A stretch of 26,866 nt of DNA from Syncephalis fuscata (taxonomy: Eukaryota; Zoopagomycota; Zoopagomycetes; Zoopagales; Piptocephalidaceae). Made by a program: the position numbers and the translations under genes. The DNA lies in NCBI GenBank assembly GCA_025786725.1, contig JAHLTZ010000108.1, positions 1 through 26,866 on the forward strand, in the 5' to 3' direction. The notes below the pieces were generated by a model. It saw only the letters and a program-made list of their open reading frames with translations, did not search any database and was not told the DNA's origin. This document shows, one piece after another, positions 1-7,539 of the stretch (the first letter of the stretch is position 1; the number at the start of each line of letters is the position of its first letter).

Positions 1-649
1 ACTAATTCTGCTCATTGATCATGCATATATGCTCATTAACTTTAGCACGGCTAATCGTCAGTATGTAGTGCATATTCTTTATATTGGATACTGTTTTATT
101 GTCTAATAACTATGCGCTAGCTATTGCAGTTGTTCTTTTTGTTCTAGCACTATTATTAAGAAAGTTTGACTAATGTCGGTCATCTACTCATGCATATATG
201 CATAATAACTTCAACAATGCTAATCTCGTTTAATATTGCATATTCATTATAATGCTTATTATTTTATTATATATTGGCTATACGCTATCTATAACCGTTG
301 TCAGTATGGTTACAGCTCTTTTATTAATAAAAATTAATATATTGCACTTAGTTTGTTCACTGGACTATATTGATAGAACAAATAATATAAATATGAATAA
401 AGTTATGTTTTATTAAGATTGTTTATAAATAAACTATACTATGTCAATTAGTTATGATTTTATTGTTAATCAAGCAAAGTGACGGGTATATATAGTAATA
501 ACATATACTGTGATGATATATGCATACTGGATAATGATTTATGATGATGGGTATTTTGGACCCTGATGTCACTCACCACCCATCATTATGTTTAATAGAA
601 GGAATGTGTAGTTCAATTACGCGAATGCTATTAAAAATAGCCATTTGAC
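1..649 (+). repeat. Left arm of inverted repeat A
   Basis: This arm contains two degenerate tandem units, at 1-168 and 169 to about 340. Each begins ACTAAT, carries ATGCATATATGC near its start and ends in a TTTTTGTTCTAGC-like block. They are followed by a unique AT-rich part and then the dispersed module at about 515-649, which includes TTTTGGACCCTGATGTCACT and a GTAGTTCAATTACGCGAATG block. Confidence 0.85.
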
Positions 650-1727
650 CCCCGAATCATAATAATTGTTTATTCATATTACATCAGCACTTGCACCCAC
701 ACTATAAAAACAGTCTGCCGATCGCATAGCACACGATTTACGTCACACCTTCCTCTTTCTCTTCCTCCACACTTGACAGCATTCATCCACTAGCCACCTT
801 CCCACTTGCACTTGTTTCCATAAGTTCAGTATATGCTTTGCTTGCTATATGTCATTGTTAGTCTATTAGTATAAGCATGCCTAGTCTCGGTACTACATAC
901 CGCCCTGCTGTATGGCGCCATGCAGCAGTGCTAGCGGTATCGTTTTACCTTGTGAGCAGCTGCTAGTATGCTAACTATGCTGGATATATGCTACTAAACA
1001 ACATGCACTGTTCTCTTTCTCTTTCTTTTTCTCTTTCTCTTTCTCTTTATCCACCTTTTCTTTAACCTTCCATTACTTACCGTACTAGCAACAGTGTATG
1101 CTGGATATATGCTACCAAGCATATACTGTTCCTTTCTCACTCTCTACCTCATCCTTTCCTCTATACCTTCCATTGCTCACCGTGCTAGCAGTAGTGTGTT
1201 TAGCTACGGTAGTAGCATATGGTGGCACTCTGTACTGGCCATACAGAAGTGCCATTATATGCACTGCCTGTAAACACCTGCCAGCACGATATTGCATTGG
1301 CAGCTCTTCTTCTCTTTCCCTTTTTCCTTTTAATAAACCACTTACCGGTCCTTCTTTATGATACACTGATTATGCAATGGTAAGTAACTAACTTAAATCA
1401 GTCACTAACTCTGCATATAATACTTTAGATTTACAAGCCATCAAGTATCAAGTTCAAGGACAATGGCGTATTAGTGTGTTAGCGGCTGGCTACCAAGCAA
1501 TATAACAACCAATGTTATATTGATGACTTTAGATTTTGTTTACTAACTTACTAACTTGTATTGATACTTACAGATTTATATCATAAATAAAAATAACAAT
1601 TTTGTTTTAGTGTGCTAGCGGCCGGCTACACAACATTGCAACATACTAACTTTATATGTATTGTTTTAGATTTAGGTACTTGGACACTAACACTAACACT
1701 TGTTGATTATTATAGATTTTAGATAGC
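650..1727. other. Loop of element A, left part, no convincing gene
   Basis: A TATAAAA sequence lies at about 702-708 and is followed by pyrimidine-rich DNA. A 24-bp near-palindrome centred on GGCGCC lies at 905-928. A degenerate tandem duplication of about 130 bp runs from about 965 to 1200; both units have CTGGATATATGCTAC, then ACTGTTC and a CTTTCTC tract. From 1380 on there are intron-like blocks: GTAAGT at 1380 with TTTAG ending at 1428 (49 nt), then CTAAC-to-TTTTAG blocks ending near 1574, 1611, 1671 and 1720. Short open frames here show no family resemblance. A spliced non-coding or low-complexity transcript is possible but unproven. Confidence 0.4.
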
Positions 1728-2640
1728 CGAACACCGACACCAGTACCAACATCAACACCAACATCGACACCAACATCGAAAACAGCACCAGCACTAGCAC
1801 TAGCACCAACAACATCAACACCAGCAACACCAACACCAACATCAGCAACACCGACATCAACATTGGCACCAGCACCAACAACACCAGCACCAGCACCAGC
1901 AACACCAGCACCAGCAACACCAACACCAACATCGACAACAGCACCAGCACTAGCACTAGCACTAGCACCAACAACATCAACACCAGCAACACCAACATCA
2001 GCAACACCGACACCAACACCAACAACACCGACATCAACACCGACATTAGCACCAACACCAACATCAACATCAACACCACCAACAACATCAACACCAGCAA
2101 CACCGACACCAACAACACCAGCAACACCGACATCAACACCGACATTAGCACCAGTACTAGCACCAACAACATCAACACCGACACCAACACCAGCACCAAC
2201 ATCGACAACAGCAACACCAACATCGACAACAGCACCAGCACTAGCACTAGCACCAACAACATCAACACCAGCAACACCAACACCAACATCAGCAACACCG
2301 ACATCAACATTGGCACCAGTACCAACAACACCAGCACCAGCACCAGCAACACCAACACCAGTACCAACAACAACAGCAACACCGACATCAACACCGACAC
2401 CGGCACCAGTACTAGCACCAACAACATCAACACCGACACCAACACCAGCACCAACAACACTAACACCAGCAACACCAACACCAACATCAGCAACACCGAC
2501 ATCAACATTGGCACCAGCACCAACACCAACACCAACACCAACACCAACATCGGCACCAACACCAACATCGGCGCCAACACCAATACCAGCACCAACAACA
2601 CCAACAACATCAACACCGGCACCAACACTAACATTATTAT
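1728..2640 (+). repeat. ACC/CAA/GCA minisatellite with open frames on both strands
   Basis: About 0.9 kb is made almost only of the triplets ACA, CCA, GCA, ACC, TCA and CTA arranged in variable blocks. Higher-order phrases such as ACACCAACACCAACATC and ACCAGCACTAGCACTAGC recur. The plus frame from about 1728 to the stop at 2657 would encode a Thr/Pro/Ala/Ser-rich mucin-like chain of about 300 residues; the minus frame encodes Leu/Val/Met repeats. No in-frame ATG precedes the plus frame: the first codons follow an attatag acceptor-like site at about 1720. Length preservation in triplets is compatible with coding but also arises from triplet-unit slippage. Confidence 0.7.
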
Positions 2641-2867
2641 TGTTATTTAAATTTTAGATCGCCGGCCATGGACACATTAATGTAAGTATTATTATTATAA
2701 ATAGCCGGCCGCTAGCACACTGAAACCAAATATAAAATATAAATTCAGGACAATTGTCTACTAACGTACTAACATTGTATTTATTGTTTTAGAATTGTAG
2801 GTAGCCGGCCGCTAACACACTAATCGCCATTTTAAATAAATAAGTAATGTAATACTGCAGATATAGC
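2641..2867. repeat. Mirrored GGCCGGC boxes flanking the minisatellite
   Basis: TAGCCGGCCGCTAGCACAC at about 2702-2720 and TAGCCGGCCGCTAACACAC at about 2804-2822 are inverted copies of GTGCTAGCGGCCGGCTA (about 1612-1628) and GTGTTAGCGGCTGGCTA (about 1476-1492). A CTAAC-to-TTTTAG block ends near 2792. The loop is therefore itself a nested imperfect inverted repeat with the minisatellite at its middle. Its centre (near 2147) is offset from the centre of arms A (1975.5). Confidence 0.6.
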
Positions 2868-3205
2868 AGTATCCATTATACTTTGTATGTGGTGGTATAC
2901 TGCCACCAATAAACGGTGGTATACCATCACAACAATAGCAACAAATAAGTACTTGATGCGATATCATCAAGATTAAAGTTATATTAAATCAATTTAATAA
3001 TATATTATTTATTATTAATTAATAACTTATTATGCTCTGATATTACCAAACAATATCAGAGCAAAGCATTAAATAAAAGCACATAGCTACTAAATAAGTA
3101 GATGCAAAGGTTTATACTTTTGCATCTCTTAATCAACAACAATCAATACAATATAGTTTATTGTATTTAATAATGTTAATTGTAATAATAAATATTATAC
3201 AATTA
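2868..3205. repeat. Cluster of short perfect hairpins
   Basis: Successive stem-loops with unrelated stems: 2868-2882 (AGTAT stem), 2890-2908 (TGGTGG stem), 2917-2926 (palindrome TGGTATACCA), 2952-2971 (CTTGATG stem), 3033-3063 (12-bp perfect stem TGCTCTGATATT with 7-nt loop), 3100-3127 (9-bp stem AGATGCAAA), 3145-3167 (9-bp stem AATACAATA, 5-nt loop) and 3177-3205 (8-bp stem TAATTGTA). AT-rich DNA gives some chance stems, but the 12-bp and the two 9-bp perfect stems lying together are unlikely by chance. Confidence 0.6.
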
Positions 3206-3301
3206 GTATATTTGCACATATTAACTACTCATTAATTAATTAAATAAAATGATTTTTACAATCGTTAAATAATTTATTAATTATTATAGTATGCTTTGAT
3301 A

Positions 3302-3950
3302 GTCAAATGGCTATTTTTAATAGCATTCGCGTAATTGAACTACACATTCCTTCTATTAAACATAATGATGGGTGGTGAGTGACATCAGGGTCCAAAATAC
3401 CCATCATCATAAATCATTATCCAGTATGCATATATCATCACAGTATATGTTATTACTATATATACCCGTCACTTTGCTTGATTAACAATAAAATCATAAC
3501 TAATTGACATAGTATAGTTTATTTATAAACAATCTTAATAAAACATAACTTTATTCATATTTATATTATTTGTTCTATCAATATAGTCCAGTGAACAAAC
3601 TAAGTGCAATATATTAATTTTTATTAATAAAAGAGCTGTAACCATACTGACAACGGTTATAGATAGCGTATAGCCAATATATAATAAAATAATAAGCATT
3701 ATAATGAATATGCAATATTAAACGAGATTAGCATTGTTGAAGTTATTATGCATATATGCATGAGTAGATGACCGACATTAGTCAAACTTTCTTAATAATA
3801 GTGCTAGAACAAAAAGAACAACTGCAATAGCTAGCGCATAGTTATTAGACAATAAAACAGTATCCAATATAAAGAATATGCACTACATACTGACGATTAG
3901 CCGTGCTAAAGTTAATGAGCATATATGCATGATCAATGAGCAGAATTAGT
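3302..3950 (-). repeat. Right arm of inverted repeat A
   Basis: Exact reverse complement of 1-649 in all sections compared (1-120, 301-420, 541-649). Its outer end at 3950 abuts the GTCGAC that begins the outer part of element B, so the last 85 bases (3866-3950) serve as arm sequence for both inverted repeats. Confidence 0.85.
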
Positions 3951-4289
3951 CGACATTTGTTAATAATAGAGCTAGAGCAAAAGTAAAACCAGTTTTAGAT
4001 AGAGGAAGGCTAAGTGAGTATAGAATGATACATAGAATGATAAATATACGGTAAGAAATCATAAAAACAATGTTAAAGTTATAGTGCATATAGTGCAATG
4101 AGGGAAATGAGTAAAGCGTATTGGGACACACAAATAATAGAATGTATCTAGCATATCATAGAATGATACACAGTAGTGTGGGACAGAATGGGAATAATAT
4201 AGGTGAATATAGGATATATGCATACTGGATATATGCATACTGGATAATGAATCTATGCTGATGAGTATTTTGGACCCTGATGTCACTCA
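3866..4289 (+). repeat. Left arm of inverted repeat B
   Basis: Pairs with 5964-6387 without indels. It contains the tandem-unit sequence in inverted orientation, a duplicated GGATATATGCATACT block near 4211-4245 and the TTTTGGACCCTGATGTCACT module. Confidence 0.85.
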
Positions 4290-4718
4290 CCACCCATCAT
4301 CATGTTCAATAGATTGGATGTTAGTAAAATAGTCATTTGGCACCCAAAAAGTAACAAGTGTGATGATGTAATGATTAAAGAAAACTCACCACTTGTCCCC
4401 ATGTTCAAAAGAACGAATGTGTAGTTCAACTACGCGAATGTTATTAAAAATAGTCATTTGACCCCCAAAACAAATAATAAATGCCATGATATGATGCTCA
4501 ATATAATTTACCACTTGTCCCATGTTCAAGAGAACGAAAGTGTAGTTCAATTACGCGAATATTAAGTGTATTCAACAAATAATAAATATACCATTTATTA
4601 TTATTATTAGTAAATAAACACAGTACACAGTAAATTTTAAACATATGTCATTTATTTAATTATTTTAATAATGATGGAGAAAGCGAGAAAGGTACCAATT
4701 AATAAGTGTTATTGGCTA
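4290..4718. repeat. Three stacked partial copies of the dispersed module
   Basis: The ACTCACCACCCATCATCATGTTC block near 4284 is followed by further partial copies near 4383-4475 and 4495-4565. Each has a cca-cttgtccc or gttcaa-type head and a GTGTAGTTCAA(C/T)TACGCGAAT block. The segment at 4577-4690 is the inverted counterpart of 5735-5860 and corresponds to DNA downstream of the FKS tail. No gene is seen. Confidence 0.55.
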
Positions 4719-4935
4719 TTAGAATGGGAATAATTTGGCAATCTTCTTGGTGGGTGCTAGATCGGGCTTGATATGAAGTATAGTAAGCGAAACAGCAAAT
4801 ACAATAAATAGTAAAACAAACATCAGACCATACTCGATGCATAGGCGACGGCGACGACTGCGTTCGCGCATCGAGTAAATAGGGCGACGGAATTGGCGGC
4901 TGGGCGGCAGCCAAAAAGTAATGACCGTATGCCAG
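4719..4935 (-). pseudogene. 1,3-beta-glucan synthase C-terminal fragment, inverted copy
   Basis: The minus-strand frame encodes the last roughly 70 residues of an FKS/GLS-type 1,3-beta-glucan synthase. It contains FWLPPSRQFRRPIYSMRERS, a run of arginines, a hydrophobic transmembrane-like stretch and a short tail ending KIAKLFPF before the stop. FKS proteins characteristically end with a W/FH..MLFWL.PSRQIRPPIYS motif followed by one or two membrane segments. The rest of the enzyme (normally about 1800-2000 residues, with the catalytic domain upstream) is absent, so this cannot be a functional synthase. It meets the plus-strand copy head to head around 4935-4945. Confidence 0.85.
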
Positions 4936-4940
4936 CAACA

Positions 4941-5441
4941 CATCTATGGCACATGCTGCTCTATTTATTGGAAGGCTGGGACCCAGCCTTCACCGTACTT
5001 GGCGTCATGGCGATGATTGCCATTCAACGTGCAGTATTTGCTTTAATGACTACATTTTTACTGACACGCGAATACGACCAAGATGCATCCAATCTTGCTT
5101 GGTGGACGGGTAAATGGCGCGGACGTGGTCTTGGCTGGGGCGGCATTCTACAGCCATTGCGTGAATTTTGCTGCAAGATTGTTGAGGCATCGCTATTCGC
5201 CGTTGACTTTATTGCTGGCCACTTTATTCTATTCGCTCTATCGCTGTTATGTCTTGTACCATGGATGGATCGTTGGCATACGGCCATTCTCTTCTGGCTG
5301 CCGCCCAGCCGCCAATTCCGTCGCCCTATTTACTCGATGCGCGAACGCAGTCGTCGCCGCCGCCTATGCATCGGATATGGTCTGCTTTTTACTTTAATGT
5401 TCCTCGTGTTTGCTGCTTTAATTGTTGTATCTCATATTTAG
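4941..5441 (+). pseudogene. 1,3-beta-glucan synthase C-terminal fragment, plus copy
   Basis: About 165 residues of an FKS/GLS C-terminus: LLYLLEGWDP, then MAMIAIQRAVFALMTTFLLT, LAWWTGKWRGRGLGW, a hydrophobic segment, DRWHTAILFWLPPSRQ and PIYSMRERSRRRR. The frame is open and well conserved, but it starts within the protein and lacks the catalytic domain. It stops at 5441, where other copies have a Lys codon after the SHI/HVK position; the downstream bases still read as the decayed tail ending ITNISI. The upstream in-frame ATG at 4893 lies in antisense of the other copy and is fortuitous. It may be transcribed, but no cell-wall synthase activity is expected. Confidence 0.88.
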
Positions 5442-5963
5442 CTAAATTTAGCACTTGCAAGCATAATTACAAATATTTCTATTTTAGTGGTTGGAGCTTA
5501 TTGGCTGAAATGCGGATCAATGAGTACACACATTTATGTGTATAACTAGATGGATGAACGAAGAAATGAATTGACGAATGAATTATGAATATCTATGCTT
5601 TTACTACTCTATAGACTATCGATAAAAACCTTTTGCTTTTTATTTATACTTTTCATGTACATGTGTTTATCACAATATTGTTTTTCATCATTTTTCATCC
5701 AAGTACAATCATCCTTTGACTACCGCTGCTTTGCTACCATTGATTTATATCGTTTCCTTTTTTCTCCATCATTATTAAAATAATTAAATAAATGACATAT
5801 GTTTAAATTTTATTGTGTGCGACTTTTAATTTACTAATAAGGATAAATGGCATATTAATTTTTCTTAATCAAATAACAAAATTTTATACAGCTGATCAAA
5901 ATACACAGTGATATTTGCAAAATTAAACTATATATTTTTTCTATTTAACATAGAACTGGATGA
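5442..5963 (+). repeat. FKS downstream flank captured in element B
   Basis: This stretch aligns with 10745-11065, the DNA between the FKS remnant and the oxygenase gene. Shared landmarks are TTTTCATGTACATGTGT followed by ATCACA, a CTACCATTGATT block, a tract ending in TC-rich DNA with CATCAT, and AACTAAATAAAT followed by the ATTTACTGTGTC-like end. Similarity ends near 5818. No gene is seen. Confidence 0.7.
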
Positions 5964-6387
5964 TGAGTGACATCAGGGTCCAAAATACTCATCAGCATAG
6001 ATTCATTATCCAGTATGCATATATCCAGTATGCATATATCCTATATTCACCTATATTATTCCCATTCTGCCCCACACTACTGTGTATCATTCTATGATAT
6101 GCTAGATACATTCTATTATTTGTGTGTCCCAATACGCTTTACTCATTTCCCTCATTGCACTATATGCACTATAACTTTAACATTGTTTTTATGATTTCTT
6201 ACCGTATATTTATCATTCTATGTATCATTCTATACTCACTTAGCCTTCCTCTATCTAAAACTGGTTTTACTTTTGCTCTAGCTCTATTATTAACAAATGT
6301 CGACTAATTCTGCTCATTGATCATGCATATATGCTCATTAACTTTAGCACGGCTAATCGTCAGTATGTAGTGCATATTCTTTATATT
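5964..6387 (-). repeat. Right arm of inverted repeat B
   Basis: Reverse complement of 3866-4289. Its outermost 85 bases (6303-6387) equal bases 1-85 in direct orientation. After 6387 the similarity to 86 onward continues but falls to roughly three-quarters identity, so an older unit lies beyond the arm. Confidence 0.85.
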
Positions 6388-6640
6388 TGTATATTAATTT
6401 ATTATCTAATAAATACGTATCAACTATTACAACTTGTCTTTTTGCTCTAGCACAATTATTAATAAATGTCAACTCATTCATCTCATTCATTTAACAAGCT
6501 ATATGTAATTAGAATCTATAATAATATGCTGTATTCAGTATAGTATATAATAGTATATAATAGTATAAGCATGCATTGTTAACAATATATATGGATAGAG
6601 AATATATAAATACTGGATAATAAATTTACGCTAACAAATG
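6141..6640 (+). repeat. Degenerate tandem units of about 162-169 bp
   Basis: Unit starts are recognisable near 6141, 6303 and 6472 from ACTCAT/ACTAAT heads, and the first two end in the block TTTGCTCTAGC..ATTATTAA.AAATGTC. The same phasing is seen at 1 and 169 inside arm A. Unit similarity decays away from the arms. Confidence 0.6.
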
Positions 6641-7539
6641 TTTTAAGCTTTGATGTCATTCACTACCTAACATTATGCTCAATAGAAAGAATTTTTTAGT
6701 TCAGTTACATAAATATTTATTAAATATTGTCATTTGATCACTAAATCACACTATAATTAAATGATTTGAACTTAAGAATAAATCGTATAATAATGTTAAA
6801 TGATTCATAACATTTATATAATTAATATATTTTGCTACTTTAATAAGTAAGCGTTAGGGTGCATAAGCGTTTTAAGCTAAAAGTTAAAAATAATATAACA
6901 TTGCATATTAATGTAATAACACTAATAAAAAATAAGATGATTGGCTAAATAGACGACTAATGTTATTGTTAAAATGATTAATGAGAGTAGTTGTATTGAA
7001 TGTAATACAAATCAAATGACCAAATGGTATTATATGAATAAAAGACTATACATAGATTAATCATTATTATGTAAATGCATTTAAACTGTTATATAAAATA
7101 ATACTTTTAGCAAGTATCATTAATCAATTACAGTAATTATATGACAAAGAACATTAAAAGACATGACGACTATTAAATCAAGGCGCAAGCACATGCTGCA
7201 CTCAATGACCAAACCTGTAATACGATGTGAAATTGTGATATAATGGCTGCAAAAATATCCATTACATTTTTAATCTGTATATGAAAATATAATAATAAAT
7301 ATATCAAATAATGCTGACGTAAAAATAACTAACCATATAAATCACTATGTAACTGGTTGCAACTCTTTCATATCTTTCTTAAAGATTTAAATATTTTCTT
7401 TCTCAAAAACCTGTAATTAGCAACAATGACTTGTGTCTTTCAATTTTGAGGCCTATACTATGCATGCAATGCACAATGTTTTGATTAATAAAACTAGATT
7501 AGATATTTACATTGAACGCAGAAAGCAGCTATAAATATT
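6641..7539. other. AT-rich intergenic DNA upstream of the amidase
   Basis: A diverged plus-orientation copy of the dispersed module spans about 6600-6745, recognisable from tactggataataa, tttgatgtcattcactac and tttgatcactaaatca. The remainder is featureless AT-rich sequence. A TATAAAT at 7531-7537 is too close to the first ATG to act as its TATA box. Confidence 0.5.

Larger units (their letters stand above)
1..3950. mobile_element. Foldback-like element A with 649-bp inverted arms
   Basis: Bases 1-649 are the reverse complement of 3302-3950. Every stretch I compared was identical and the alignment holds without indels, since paired coordinates always sum to 3951. The arms diverge immediately inside 649/3302. 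The 2.65-kb loop contains no recognisable transposase. Long arms built of tandem units around a variable loop are the hallmark of foldback (FB) transposons, which are usually non-autonomous. The true left end may lie outside the window, because 6303-6387 repeats bases 1-85. No target-site duplication could be identified. An alternative is a palindromic amplification or assembly chimera, but the long non-symmetric loop argues against a simple snap-back product. Confidence 0.6.
3866..6387. mobile_element. Foldback-like element B carrying an inverted FKS gene tail
   Basis: Bases 3866-4289 are the reverse complement of 5964-6387 (paired coordinates sum to 10253), with about one mismatch seen near 4183. 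The loop (4290-5963) is an imperfect palindrome of host-derived sequence: 3' ends of a 1,3-beta-glucan synthase gene on both strands plus the DNA downstream of that gene, for example the matching AT-rich blocks at 4577-4690 and 5735-5860. No transposase is seen. Arm B shares its 85-bp outer segment with the right arm of A, so the two elements are fused or overlap. Confidence 0.6.

Noticed and set aside
1098-1361. Short open frames on both strands in the loop of element A
   Set aside because: They overlap a pyrimidine-rich tandem duplication, have no family resemblance and are mutually antisense.
1693-2634. Minus-strand 313-residue Leu/Val/Met open frame
   Set aside because: It is the reverse reading of the ACC/CAA/GCA minisatellite; its composition is explained by the repeat and it shows no independent coding feature.
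3946-4286. Small frames in the inverted-repeat arms, repeated at 5967-6307
   Set aside because: They are identical because the arms are inverted copies; their sequence is AT-rich with no domain.
4893-4940. ATG at 4893 as a real start of the FKS-like frame
   Set aside because: The first 16 or so residues are antisense of the inverted FKS copy, so the in-frame start arose at the junction of the two copies.
1-6387. Whole palindromic region as an amplification or assembly artefact
   Set aside because: Not excluded, but the loops are long and non-symmetric, the two FKS copies differ in sequence, and diverged relics of the same repeats occur elsewhere in the window, which fits real repeats better.
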